Part shown: positions 10,475 to 20,690 of the stretch, piece by piece | Position numbering within the stretch: position 1 is the stretch's first letter | How the letters are laid out: each line of letters starts with the position of its first letter | Assembly: GCA_963662155.1 (NCBI GenBank) | Contig: OY759266.1 | Coordinates: 12,387,835-12,451,834 of the forward strand | Origin: Lamellibrachia columna | Taxonomy: Eukaryota > Annelida > Polychaeta > Sabellida > Siboglinidae | Direction: 5' to 3' | DNA length: 64,000 bases | Translations under genes and position numbers: made by a program | Notes under the pieces: model-generated | Seen by the model: only the letters and a program-made list of their open reading frames with translations | What the model was told of the DNA's origin: nothing | The model's database searches: none

Positions 10475-11450
10475 TAATTTTCACCACTAGATCTGCATAA
10501 TTCAATATCAATAACATAGACTAGTAATATTATTTATGCATGTTATACACTTTGCTGCATTACAACATGAACTATGCCATATAAGAAACATTCTAATTAA
10601 CTAAATTGTTTAATTAGTAGTTGTTATATCAGTTAAATGTAAAGTTTACCTGTTTCAAGAGTTCACACCACAAATTCAACTAAAAAGGGTGTACATACTA
10701 TATAAACGGGTAGACGTGTTGTCATAAGAGGTTGCTAGCTCAACATATAGGGATTGTCAGTAGTTTGGGTGGAGAACTACAGAATGGTCTGGGGGCCGAC
10801 AAATCTCTCCCCTGAGAGCTGCTCGATAAGCAACCATAAGAGACCCGGTGACTGTGGATTGGTCTCTCCACCGACCGATAGGAGGTGCAACCAAATGGCA
10901 GATAATGCTAAGTGTCACTCACGTCATTGGAGTCTTATTTTTTAAACAAAAGAACATCGATCATTACATATTCAGATTCAGGTTATTATTCTCGATTCGC
11001 ATTAGTTGGTCAATCGGCATCAGTTTCATTGTCATCGTAGCAAACGTCTGTCAATCCGTAATCAATTACATGTAAATTATTACGTTGATGTCCTTCCTTG
11101 CATTTTAGTAAATCAATGCTTTCATTATATCACTCTACGTCACTCCCTAAACAAAAAGGCTATATAATATTAGTGTTTTATGGCACTCCAGCACACATGC
11201 AAATTTGTTCTCTTCGAAGAACAGCCAGGTGACACTGTTAAGCTAATGCTTTCCACACGTTTTGATTTTACTGTGCTTCTCTACATGCAATCTAAAGTCT
11301 GACACATAAGGAAACGTCTTGCAACATATTGTGCGCACCTAATCGATTCAAATAGACATGCAAAATTTACCCCACCAATAATAACTAACTCGGATTTACT
11401 TGCATATAACTTTAATGTGGTCCCTGTCATCCAATGGAAGATTTTGTGGA
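10475..11450. other. No gene seen
   Basis: AT-rich. A 63-codon frame near 10,754 has no supporting splice sites or recognisable sequence. Confidence 0.4.
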
Positions 11451-11463
11451 GACAATCCCTAAG

Positions 11464-11830
11464 CTAGTTTTTGGAAGTGATTTGTATCTCATGTAGCCAA
11501 AATAGCATAGGTCTGTGATTTATTAGCATACACTTGGTGATCCAAGTTGTGACGTTGGATAACTGAGCCAAGCAGAGTAGCGTAGAGAGTGAAACACCCT
11601 GAGGAACATTACGTGAAGTAGGGAGCGTAGCTGAGAAACAATTCGCTATCTTCATTCTTTTGTATCTATCAGTTAAATATTATGAGAACCAGCTCTGTTC
11701 CAGATATGCCACACCACATTGACACACTTTTAATAAGTTGTCCTGTGACCAATGGTATCAAATGCGGCAGATAGTTTCAGCAAGAAAATGGTCTCCTTCC
11801 ATACACTTCCTGGACCCACTACCCAGTGTG
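11464..11830 (-). pseudogene. Decayed LINE reverse-transcriptase fragment
   Basis: Minus-strand frames give broken pieces of a jockey/CR1-type reverse transcriptase. LSAAFDTI comes from motif A, WFS.YLTDRYKR lies downstream, and NVPQGVSLSTLL corresponds to the PQG motif B. Stops and frame changes separate them and no motif C is seen. It lies between the last KCTD3-like exon of copy A (13.7 kb) and an exon-like segment at 12.2-12.4 kb. Confidence 0.55.
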
Positions 11831-12204
11831 TAGATCCGCTCAAGTCTGGTCAATAACAGATTTAACACCTACACATGGTTCACTGAATGGTATTAATTCA
11901 GTCAACACTTGATCATTTGCTGTGTCGCCAGAACAGTCCGCATTGATTGTCCTTAAACACTTCCAGGAGAAACCATGTGGCAATATCTTCATTATGTTGG
12001 ACCCCCGACTGCAACGGTATTTTTTAAATAATACAATAAGTTATAACATTTAAATACATTAAATTTAACAAAGGTAATACTAAATACATTTGTATGTGGG
12101 CATTTTCACGTACAGAGTACACTTTTGTCAAAATGAACTTTCCCGCATAGTATTTAAATAATTAATGGTGTAATATTAATTCAGTCTAAATATATATTCC
12201 TTGC

Positions 12205-12400
12205 TCATTTACCATATGCTTCTGGGAAAATCTCAGCTGATTGATGCACAACAACCATCTCACTTCTTCGTGGTGATGTCCTACTCACGAGAGTTGGAGT
12301 CCACAGCTGACCCATTGTGTCTGGAATGATATTAACAGATGTCGTCATTTCATCTTCCCAAAGGCCAATAAATGAAAGGGACAAATTTTCTACAGTTTCT
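12205..12400 (-). other. Exon-like segment, possibly the next KCTD3-like exon
   Basis: The minus strand offers acceptor GGGAAG|AT (or TTAACAG|AA further up) and donor GCATATG|GTAAAT. The open frame between them includes EMTTSVNIIPDTMGQLW and HQSAEIFPEAYG. The phase fits the exon at 13,713-13,868 (ends phase 1), and its position is where the next WD40 exon would be expected. The residue match to KCTD3 is too weak to assign. It could be an unrelated chance frame. Confidence 0.28.
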
Positions 12401-12699
12401 GTTAATGCAGGCCATGTGAATATGTTACCAAAAAAAATTACAAATATCTTGTTACACATAGGTGTAAGAAAACCTGTCTAGTTAAATGCTTCCTTTTCTG
12501 TCTGAATCAACCAATGGTTCCATTCCAAAAATATATATAATTCTAACTCGACCAAACATTACATCTATATTACACATAATAGTGGAATGATAGGATGAAC
12601 ATTTGAAGCAGTGTGCCGACGACCATAAAAGGATGAACATTTGCAGCAGTAAAAATACCCCAAAAAGCCATCTTGGTGCACCCTGGGGCAAGACAGCCA

Positions 12700-13200
12700 C
12701 CCATATACCTGGGGCGAATTTCTGTCTACAACTCCTTCCCCCGTGTTTTTAGTTCTGTCATGCCTGGACGATTCTGATCGAACGCAGCAACAAGTTGAAT
12801 GTTAAACCTCTAACCATGCATAAAATACCGAAATAAGGAGTTATGTACCATATTGGTTCGTCCTTATAAATATGGACGAAACATTGCCTGAATAATAATA
12901 TACATACACACATGCAAATATTATGATAGTACACAGGCTATAACAGTTGTCAAGTAAAAATGGAGTTAGCACATAAAATATACCTTCCAATTCATAAATT
13001 GGTGAAATGTTATAAAAGTGTTATATGCACGTATTTCCACAGTGACTGGCTGTGGTAGTGTTTGAATGTTTAGTGTCATTGTAAAATTAAAACAAATGCC
13101 TCTTTCCTTTGTTTACATGTGATACAATTCAGAAAATAGTAATAAGTTATCCTACTCAATATAACCATATAACCAGAATGCATGTAATTCCAAAAACAAT
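12700..13200. other. No gene seen
   Basis: AT-rich intron-like DNA with no recognisable coding or repeat signal. Confidence 0.4.
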
Positions 13201-13204
13201 GTAC

Positions 13205-13400
13205 GATACATATAAGTTAGCATCTCTCTGATTGTATACCTACCAATATTATCTGGACAATATCTCATCATTAACTCCACGGACAATATTCCAGAAATAC
13301 TGTTTATGAGACAATATCTCTTCAGAAGTATATCCTGGATATTGTTCTGCTACTGCATTACACACAGAATGTCTGCAAATTGTCCAATTACCGAAGTTGA
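13205..13400. repeat. Intronic block of the duplicated KCTD3-like locus, copy A
   Basis: The landmark phrases ctaccaatattatctggaca, atatcctggatattgttct and gaatgtctgcaaattgtcc recur at 18,835-18,888 plus 19,199-19,300, and again at 27,762-27,925. The 13.2 and 27.8 kb copies each lie 0.3-0.6 kb on the 3' side of a copy of the STQPG exon. This ties the copies together as duplicates of one locus. Confidence 0.8.
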
Positions 13401-13712
13401 TTTTCGGCTGTCTTTGCAGATGAAAGCGTATAATTGAATTATTGTTAGTTGATAGTAAGTTATTATAACATCAGTGAACAATGTAATTTGCTGGTTCAGT
13501 AACTTGATTAAATGCAATTTTTTAGGTGGCTCCTCGAATGTGAATTTTATTTCTTTTCCTAAATAACAACATTCTTCTTCTCATAACGGGCGGGTCCACA
13601 AAAAAGGGGTGTCCAGTTTTCCAATAAAAAAGTTATTACGTATCTTAATATATAATCTAATTTACTGAAATATCTAATTCTTCTAATTCTAGATCCTGTC
13701 AATGTGACTTAC

Positions 13713-13868
13713 CAAAGTTGTTACTGTGGATATACTGAAGGTGTGGTTTCACCCTCTCTATGGAGATAAACTTGAATGATGCCAAGGCCATTGAGCCGGG
13801 CTGTGTGCTGGTCATGCCAAGGAATCAGGTCTCGTTCCACGAATGTACATGGTTGTACTCAGAGCACA
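13713..13868 (-). pseudogene. KCTD3/SHKBP1-like exon (STQPG exon), copy A, with internal stop
   Basis: This exon encodes part of the WD40 domain of a KCTD3/SHKBP1 homologue. These are BTB plus WD40 proteins: KCTD3 modulates HCN3 channels and SHKBP1 acts in CBL/CIN85 signalling. Acceptor TTTGCAG|TG and donor TTTG|GTAAGT bound 156 bp. Residues read VCSEYNHVHSWNET, then a stop, then FLGMTSTQPGSMALASFK. They line up with the KCTD3 segment VCADNNHVRTW...RGMISTQPGS. The stop is TGA where an Arg (CGA) is expected, a typical CpG transition. The phase (starts 2, ends 1) is consistent with the other exons. Identification is strong; loss of function is inferred from the stop. Confidence 0.82.
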
Positions 13869-13979
13869 CTGCAAACACATCAGTGAGCTACAGTGTTTCA
13901 CTTTCAATTATTCAAGGACCTGATACTGATAAACCGCGTCATATCAAACAAAAGCTGATATGATCATAATCAATGCTTC

Positions 13980-14480
13980 AATTTGGATTACTTGAAAAGA
14001 AAACCAAGCTTTTACTTGTATATTTTATAGAACTGTGGATGTCACAGTATATGTAATTGATGGCCCACTAAAAATCAACCCATAAACGTGACATGGTCAT
14101 CATCATGAAATAAAGCTTTTCCAGGTATATTTGAATATTTCCGAAAGAAATATACTTGAGAATTGGACCTACCAGAGACGCAATGCTTCGTTGAAAACAT
14201 CACCCTGGTGATGGGATTGGTGTGTACAGAGAACGTTTTGAAGAGCTGTGGCCCTGTCCAACTGACTCCGATTGATGCAGAATCATCTGCGCAGCTCCCG
14301 AAATTGTCCAGTAGGCTATCTTAATACATTTCCCACTCAGGGCTGAAAACAGTCAAGCAATGGACAATACCAAAACAGCCCTGCTTCAAAGGAGCAACTT
14401 GCACATTAGCGTAACAAATATAATCAACACATCTAAATGAGACGTTAGTCATAAGTGTAGTTTCTATGAATTAGTCAGAA
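13980..14480. other. Intron-like DNA of the KCTD3-like copy A
   Basis: The left part, from about 13,980 to 14,110, matches the flank of the second STQPG exon at 28.6 kb. The rest holds nothing recognisable up to the LINE insertion. Confidence 0.5.
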
Positions 14481-14489
14481 TTCATAACG

Positions 14490-15685
14490 TTTAGTTCTAG
14501 ATATTATCTATTTAGATTTTCAGAAAGCTTTTGACAAAGTGCCACATCAAAGATTACTACTTAAATTAAAAGCCCATGGTATCGGGGATAGCATAACTGA
14601 CTGGATAGAACAATGGCTGACTGACAGAAGACAACGAGTTGTAGTAGATGGAGAAGTTTCAAATTGGAAATCGGTTTTGAGTGGGGTACCTCAAGGATCA
14701 GTATTAGGACCTATATTATTCTTAATTTATATCAATGACTTGGACGACAGTATAACAAGTAACGTACTGAAATTTGCGGATGACACAAAACTGTTTAGAA
14801 AGGTTAATACTGATGGTGATAAACAACATTTACAAAACGATCTAGACAGATTAGTGAAATGGTCTGAGAAATGGCAGATGTTGTTCAATTTTGGGAAATG
14901 TAAATGCCTACATACAGGACATAGGAACTTGAATGTAAACTATAGAATGGGAGATACTGTTCTGGGTACTACTGTAAAAGAAAAGGACTTAGGAATTACA
15001 ATAAGCGCTGATATGAAAGTTTCAGAGCAGTGTGGTATTGCAGCTTCAAAGGGTAATCAAATTCTTGGATTGATTAGAAGAAACATAACATACAAGGGAA
15101 AAAAGTTAATTATACCTCTTTATAAAGCAATAGTTAGACCTCATTTAGAATACTGTATACAAGCATGGAGACCATATCGTAAGAAGGATATAGATACGCT
15201 TGAACGCATACAAAGGAGAGCAACTAAAATGATTCCAGAACTGAGAGACCTTAGTTATGAAGAACGCCTGAAAGAATGTGGTTTAACAACTCTAGAGACA
15301 AGGAGGTTAAGAGGAGATCAGATTGAAGTTTTTAAGATATTGAATGGGTATGAAAATATTGATAGAAATATGTTTTTCTCACTCAAGAAGGATAGCAGAA
15401 CTAGAGGACATGAGGTAAAATTAGTAACGGATCAATGTAGATTGGACATCAGGAAGCACTCGTTCTCACAGAGGACAATAAATGAATGGAACAAATTGTC
15501 TACAGATTGTGTAACTGCTAGCAGCGTGAATATGTTTAAAAACAAGGTAGACACATATCTCAGGAGGGCGGGTTATAAGTAGATGAACATTGTTGGACTC
15601 TCGATAAGCCAATGGCTTCCTTGTCCACTTGCCATCTGGGCCTTTGGCTTGGATGGCAACTCTTGTTAAATCTTGTTAAACATTC
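14490..15685 (+). mobile_element. CR1/jockey-like LINE, copy A (5'-truncated)
   Basis: A 5'-truncated non-LTR retrotransposon starting inside the reverse transcriptase. Its end has a short family-specific 3' UTR (ggactctcgataagccaatg, then tccacttgccat) and a TCTTGTTAAA microsatellite tail. TTCTAG is present at both borders and may be a short target duplication. It is inserted in a KCTD3-like intron between the DMQKFPL and STQPG exons. Four further copies of this family lie at 50.5, 52.4, 59.4 and 61.4 kb. Confidence 0.92.
14497..15582 (+). CDS. LINE reverse transcriptase, C-terminal part (open frame)
   Basis: The frame is open for about 360 codons from the truncation point to the stop at 15,582. 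It begins in motif A (DIIYLDFQKAFDKVPH). PQGSVLGPILFLIYINDL is motif B and FADDTKLF contains the FADD catalytic pair of motif C. The thumb and C-terminal region end with a Cys-free segment finishing NMFKNKVDTYLRRAGYK. There is no initiator ATG because the 5' half of ORF2 (endonuclease and RT fingers) is missing, so it is not an independent gene. It is the most intact copy of this family here and can serve as the reference for the others. Confidence 0.88.
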   Translation, partial: LDIIYLDFQKAFDKVPHQRLLLKLKAHGIGDSITDWIEQWLTDRRQRVVVDGEVSNWKSVLSGVPQGSVLGPILFLIYINDLDDSITSNVLKFADDTKLFRKVNTDGDKQHLQNDLDRLVKWSEKWQMLFNFGKCKCLHTGHRNLNVNYRMGDTVLGTTVKEKDLGITISADMKVSEQCGIAASKGNQILGLIRRNITYKGKKLIIPLYKAIVRPHLEYCIQAWRPYRKKDIDTLERIQRRATKMIPELRDLSYEERLKECGLTTLETRRLRGDQIEVFKILNGYENIDRNMFFSLKKDSRTRGHEVKLVTDQCRLDIRKHSFSQRTINEWNKLSTDCVTASSVNMFKNKVDTYLRRAGYK

Positions 15686-15715
15686 TAGTCAAATGTAGCA
15701 AGCAGGGAGACTCAC

Positions 15716-15805
15716 CCGTTGTGGGGGCGAGATAGACACTGAGGGCTGTAACACAGTCCCTACTATGGTATCTCTCCTTCATACGCAGCGGGAACTTCTG
15801 CATGT
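15716..15805 (-). pseudogene. KCTD3/SHKBP1-like exon (DMQKFPL exon), copy A
   Basis: Ninety bp between acceptor CTACCTACAG|AC and donor ACGG|GTGAGT. It encodes DMQKFPLRMKERYHSRD and VTALSVYLAPTTG, a close match to the conserved KCTD3 segment DMQKFPLRMK...ALSVYLTP. It is shorter by several residues in the variable middle but the frame is kept. Phase 1 at both ends fits the neighbouring exons. It lies on the expected side of the FTSP/LNAKV exon (16.1-16.3 kb), but the WD exon that should come between them (seen at 29.5 kb) is absent. This copy therefore could not make a normal protein. Confidence 0.85.
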
Positions 15806-16120
15806 CTGTAGGTAGGACGCAGAAACAACAACACTCAATCAGCTTACCTGACCCTAACCCATGAACAGCAGTGAACAAAGAGGAAAAGCACCGTTAGTTT
15901 GGTAAAAAAGTTATGTTTAATAAATCCAATAATATGGTCGACATTTTCATAAACAGTGTATAAATTTCTTATGAGAAAAAACATTATTTCCATAGAGCAT
16001 TTGCAAAATTTTAGCACCCCTCTACAGACATGGTGTTGTGTGACTATGATGCGCCATTTAGAAACCTGGTGTCTATGACAGTGACATGATTCTCTCCAGA
16101 GCCTTTTTCTCATGACACAC

Positions 16121-16317
16121 CTATCTCACTGACTGACTTATCATTGTTGACCATGACGCTCCACAACTGGATAGTGGACTGGAAGGTGGCGGCCACCATC
16201 CTGTTGCAGTTCACCTGGCCAGTGTTGAGCACCTTGGCATTGAGGACCACCTGATCTATCAAATCCATCAGACACGGACTAGTCCACGAAAATTGGCAGC
16301 GTGCAGAGTCCTTCATC
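16121..16317 (-). pseudogene. KCTD3/SHKBP1-like exon (LNAKV exon), copy A
   Basis: 197 bp between acceptor GAGACAG|G and donor ATAG|GTGTGT. It encodes MKDSARCQFSWTSPCL, DLIDQVVLNAKVLNTGQ and STIQLWSVMV...SEIG. These match KCTD3 residues around FTSPYLD...VALNAKV...ILWSV...SEIGV in order and spacing. It starts in phase 2 and ends in phase 1, matching the exon upstream (16,803-16,902) and the WD exon type seen at 29.5 kb. The exon itself has no stop or frameshift. Confidence 0.85.
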
Positions 16318-16802
16318 CTGTCTCACATAACACACAAGTTATATCGATCTGTAGATCTGCGTCAATCTAACAGTTCGTACACCCACACTTTGGTATTCTG
16401 CTGTGGAAAATTACAAAATCAATCTCTCATATGTATCTCTGTTTGAGCAATATGCATTTTACCATATGGCTGTACTTATATAAATGACGTGCTCTTCTTG
16501 ACTACAGCATGCTCATAAAAATCAAATATCCTTTGACAAGAAGGATGTAGAGTGAACGTACAAATTAAAACATTAAACAAATCAATCTGGTTACGAAAAC
16601 ATAAGCCATTACTACTCAGCGCAAATACTGACTTATTAGAACAGCTGTAAAAGTTAGTTTCTCAATCTAATGTGACATTCTCCCCTCCCCACAATTCATT
16701 GTTACAGTTGTCTGTTCCACTCATAATCCAATGAATTTGCAAGAGGACCATGAATGGCCTGCTTCCAATGCGGTTATGTCTACTTATGACACCAACCTTT
16801 AC

Positions 16803-16902
16803 CAACACACAAAGTGGGGATAGGCAAGAGCGATCCGATTGAAGTGACCCTTGATATTGTTCACTCTTTGTCCACCAAAATTGTTCCTGGCTGCCGCAGC
16901 AC
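16803..16902 (-). pseudogene. KCTD3/SHKBP1-like exon (HNW/HFAVC exon), copy A
   Basis: One hundred bp between acceptor TTTTTTACAG|GT and donor TGTTG|GTAAAG. It encodes RNNFGGQRVNNIKGHFNR followed by IALAYPHFVCW, aligning with KCTD3 ...AGHHNWIVAAYAHFAVCYR. It starts with two codon bases and ends in phase 2, joining exactly to the exon at 16,121-16,317. Upstream of it on the minus strand only SINE and intron DNA is seen. The BTB/POZ exons of this copy are not in the window. Confidence 0.8.
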
Positions 16903-16925
16903 CTGTAAAAAAGACCTCAAGTAAA

Positions 16926-17380
16926 GGTATGTTTATGTTTACACAGCACTGTATCTAGTCCTTGGGATTGTTCAACGTGCTTAACAGTTCACCCCCTGGC
17001 TGACCTGTTCATTCCAACACATTTTGAATTTCTCTGGGAAGCATTCAGCAATGCTGCAATTACTGTGCGAAGATTTTTCGTTCACATTTCTACAGTTGTC
17101 TGTACCTGGGTACTCATTTACAGCTGAGTGAACTGTGGTAATGTGGGGGAACAAAATTGTCAAAGCTTTGATACGGCAGCAATTGGATTTGAACCCGGGT
17201 TCCCTCAGCCGAGTCTGGCATTCTAACATTGTGTGGTAGAAATATCATGAATAAATATTTTTTCATATTGCGAAACATAGGCATATTTAAAGAGATGAAA
17301 CAGTCAAATTTACGAAGTTTGTAACTTCTCATGAGTACACACTGTGGAAACATCCTGCCACTTGCTGCATATTATTCCTT
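16926..17380 (-). repeat. Duplicate block with tRNA-SINE (copy 2)
   Basis: Partner of 98-640. The minus strand has the B box GGTTCAAATCC (about 17,185-17,195) preceded by a tRNA-like head. The SINE body runs left to about 16,940. It lies immediately 5' of the HFVCW exon of the KCTD3-like copy A. Confidence 0.75.
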
Positions 17381-17800
17381 CAAGACAAAGACACTAGTGA
17401 ACAATAGTTGTATAGTAAATTAAGGAAGTGGCACTGGAACTTAGACTGAATATTACAATGAAAACAGTGGATTTTAGTGTTCTGGCCGTATGAAGTTTGT
17501 AAAACTCAAATGACGAGGGTCAATAGCACAACAATGCTGTATATAATGGTGAACTTATTTAGCAAACTAACAACCATACTTTGAACGAGGTTACCAAATA
17601 CTACCTCACTAACCATATGTATTATATATGTAGTTATGGTAACATTTGGCTATGTCTACAATAGGCCCATGCTTAGAAATGGTCAAATCTCTGATGACAG
17701 AACACCGCACTTTTATGACCATCCCTTTTGATTAAGTAGGTGACTTTCAACGAGGGGTTTCACTGTATACCCTTTACATTAATTCAAAATATTTAAAACA
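17381..17800. other. No gene seen
   Basis: AT-rich intron-like DNA without recognisable features. Confidence 0.4.
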
Positions 17801-17819
17801 TTCTTCCAATGTGTCACAG

Positions 17820-18046
17820 GCAGGATATGCATACATTCAAAGTGCAGTGATCACAAATTGTGATGGCAGAAAGAATTATCTTTCTTACATGACTGACCTA
17901 CTGCAGGAGCCAGAATTGCTGAAGTACACTGCAGCAAACATTAAACTCAGATATCAAAGGATATTTGATTTCATGAAGATGGTGCCATATGCTGATACCA
18001 TAAAGAAGTCTTTGTTCATCGACACCAAAGAAACATGCTCTACAGA
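17820..18046 (+). other. Exon-like open frame, unidentified
   Basis: A good + strand acceptor, CCAATGTGTCACAG|GCAGG, opens a 75-codon frame. It contains YIQSAVITNCDGRKNYLSYM, LLQEPELLKYTAANIKL and IFDFMKMVPYADTIKK. The composition is that of a real globular protein, with hydrophobic and charged residues alternating as in helices. No good donor is seen; the best is CCAA|GTTTTT. It is antisense to the surrounding KCTD3-like exons, so it could be a gene in an intron or a transposase remnant. Product not recognised. Confidence 0.38.
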
Positions 18047-18159
18047 CCAAGTTTTTTTACAATATAATATTGTATCACAAAAATTGTATTGTTGCTTAGT
18101 GTATCATAATAGCCCCACCTTTATAAAAAATAATATCACCATCAATCAAACAAGATAAA

Positions 18160-18830
18160 TGACTTCATTGTAGAGAAATTACATGTACTGAACATATGTT
18201 GATGTTCCAAGTTAAAATTTAAGGTATAAAATACTGTAATAATTTTTTTTTTTTATATAATAGAAATAACCAAACGAGTTAAATATAATTTCTGCTTGAT
18301 GGATTCTAGAAATGTTTGCCTTCTGTTTGACACTGACTGATAGTATTTGTTTAATCTGCCAGCATAATTATGCTAAGAAATCAGCCACGTATATCTGTGT
18401 ACTGTATCTGATTCTTTTCGTTGTGAAACTGCTTCTCGTAATGTGATCTGATCCAATGCATATGCAATCTCAGTTGCCCTGTTAATGTGTATACATTTAT
18501 GACCGTAATTGTCTATGTTTCTTCTCTTACAACTTACATACTAGCTGAACAGTTTACTCTGTATAAAATTATTAAGAATGACATTGTACACTCTAAAATA
18601 TCAGTTATTCATTCAATCCATTTTTGGTAATTCAATCCAGTTTTAATTGTCTGTGAGGAACTGATAGTTTTGTTTTGTGCAATAAGCTTGAATTTCAAAA
18701 CGTCTTATATTATGAACAGCGATTAACGAACACAGCGGTGTGCACATGAGTAGAACGAGTCATGGTATGTTCGTTGACCCAGTCGCACAACCACGGAAAG
18801 TGACACGTACTAAAAGTTTAGCAATGTACG
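18160..18830. other. No gene seen
   Basis: AT-rich, with a T-run near 18,243-18,254 and no supported frame. Confidence 0.4.
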
Positions 18831-18877
18831 CTTCATATAAGTTAGCTTTTCCTCCTGATTGTATCCCTACCAATATT

Positions 18878-19209
18878 ATCTGGACAATGGTAGGTAGGTG
18901 GGTAAAGTCATTCCCCAGGCATTACGCCTTAGGATGCCATGAAGGCTTATAATGACCAGTGCTTAAACCTGGTTTCTAAAGTGCGAAGCAACTTAGAGTG
19001 CAGTTATACTGACAATCCTGGACGGGACACTAGTTCATCGCAGGTACATTCCAAACAGTGTTTGTACTCATTTGCAGCTGAGTAAACTGAGGCAAAGTAG
19101 GGTAAACGAAATTGCATAAGCTTCGAAAACGAACCGTGAACTCACAACCCTTGAATTTAGAGTCCAATACCTTAACCACTAGGCCATGGCTGACCCCCAT
19201 CTGGACAAT
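18878..19209 (-). mobile_element. Complete tRNA-derived SINE with 11-bp target duplication
   Basis: The 310-bp insert 18,889-19,198 is flanked by ATCTGGACAAT at 18,878-18,888 and 19,199-19,209. On the minus strand it starts with a tRNA-like head: A box TGGCCTAGTGG and B-box region GGTTGTGAGTTC. The body contains CTGCGATGAACTAGTGTCCC, typical of animal SINE/LINE tails, and it ends in an ACCT-type repeat. The interrupted host sequence is the duplicated KCTD3-like intron block, intact at 13.2 and 27.8 kb, which gives an empty-site comparison. The SINE inserted after the locus was duplicated. Confidence 0.9.
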
Positions 19210-19560
19210 ATCCTACCATTCAATCCATGTACACTATTCCGGAAATACTGTTCATCAGACAAAATATATCCTGGATATTGTTCTTCTACTGGATTATATA
19301 GGTTGGGATTCAATGCAGCCTAACAAGATGATTGTCGAGAAGCAATGTGAGATGGGCAGGCCACTTGGTAAGGATGAATGGAGGCAAACTAGCAAAGAGA
19401 GCAGAGGTGAAAAAACATCAACAATTCAGGAAAAGGGGGAGGCCACAGCAAATATAGGAGGACTGTTTGAGGCGGGATATGAGAAGATCGGAGGAAGATG
19501 AAAGATGGAGAGAGGGAGCGGCCTTTAGAAAACTATGAAAAGAAACAACAGAAAGAGTGG
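19210..19560. other. Intron block remnant, then unassigned DNA
   Basis: The 19,210-19,300 part continues the duplicated intron block. Beyond it a purine-rich stretch reads as a Glu/Arg/Gly-rich frame with no recognisable identity. The DMQKFPL exon expected here by comparison with copy A is missing. Confidence 0.5.
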
Positions 19561-19564
19561 CTCA

Positions 19565-20305
19565 ACAATACTTCACCTGACCCTCAACCCTGTACAGCGG
19601 TGAACAAGAAGGAAGAGCGCCATTAGCTTGGTAAATAGTTATGTTTAATAAATGCAAGGAAGTGGTCAACATTTTCATAAATAGTATATAAACTGCTTAT
19701 GAGAAACAACATTTCTATACAAAGTTTGCCAACTTTTAGCATTCCTCTAAAAACATGGTGTTGTGTGACTATAGTGCATCATTTAGACACATGGTGCCCA
19801 TGACAGTGACATGATTCTCCTCAGAGCCCTTTTCTCCTGACAGACTTATCTCACTGACTGACCTATCTCTCGCGTGATGAGGCCGCCATCATTGCTGATC
19901 ATGATGCTCCACAACTGGATGGTGGCGTGGAAGGCGGCGTTCACTATCCTGTTACAGAGATGCCAGCGTGCAGAGTCCTTCATCCTGTCTCACATAAACA
20001 CACAAGTTACATAGAACTGCTTCAATGACACAGATCACACCCACACTTTGGTATTCTGCTGAGGAAAATTACAGAATCAACCAGTTATATTTATCTCTGT
20101 TTGAGCAATACCCATTTTACCAGATAGTTGTACTCGTATATAAATGACGTACTCTTCTTGACTACAGCATGCTTATCAAAATAAATATATCCCTTGACAA
20201 GAAGGATTCACAGGGAAAGGATAAGTAACAACATCACAAAATTCAAGCAGGTTACCAAAACAAAAGCCATTACCATTCAGCACCAATACTGATTTATTAG
20301 AACAC
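19565..20305 (-). repeat. Segmental duplicate B of the KCTD3-like locus
   Basis: Matches 15,845-16,640 in exon and intron. Similarity stops near 20,305 and resumes for the HFVC exon region at 21,280. An extra ~0.95 kb that includes the GACG-rich repeat separates the two parts. Confidence 0.82.
19863..19984 (-). pseudogene. KCTD3/SHKBP1-like exon (LNAKV exon), copy B, in-frame deletion
   Basis: 122 bp between acceptor GAGACAG|G and donor ATAG|GTCAGT. It encodes MKDSARWHLCNRIVNAAF and ATIQLWSIMISNDGG. Compared with copy A (197 bp) it lacks 75 bp, exactly 25 codons, covering the conserved TSP...LNAKV segment. Both splice sites and the frame survive, so this looks like a deletion that would remove one WD-repeat strand pair without breaking the message. 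The locus lacks further exons, which suggests a decaying duplicate. Confidence 0.8.
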
Positions 20306-20309
20306 CTTT

Positions 20310-20690
20310 CGGTGGTGGTCCACGCAAAACCAGGGGCGGGCCGTACTTAGATTAAGCTCAATATATGAGTGTAAGACATTTCCACAAATGAAAAACAACA
20401 CCAAAGTAATCAACATGAATATGTTTACAATGAATCAAAACCTAACTGAAATGGTGCAAATGAAATAATAGACATCAGTGTTAATAAATTCGTCACAAGC
20501 TGAAAGGCGTATTTCACACTTATAATACAATGTTCCGAAAACAAACAAAAAATAGTCACAGAGGCATGCCTTATGACGCACAAAGTCAACAATACCCTTC
20601 GCGTCATTCTGTTGGGTTGAGTAGAACGATAACTGATGTGGCCGTCTGTCACATAATTTCACCGGCATCAGAATACGTTCGACCGCAGTG
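20310..20690. other. No gene seen
   Basis: Extra DNA in duplicate B. A 75-77-codon minus frame pair has no recognisable features. Confidence 0.4.

Larger units (their letters stand above)
15840..16925 (-). repeat. Segmental duplicate A of the KCTD3-like locus
   Basis: Most of this stretch, through about 16,640, aligns with 19,565-20,305 (roughly 80% by eye), and the 16.80-16.93 part aligns with 21,280-21,460. Both introns and exons match. The duplication therefore arose at DNA level and not through a processed transcript. Confidence 0.85.
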
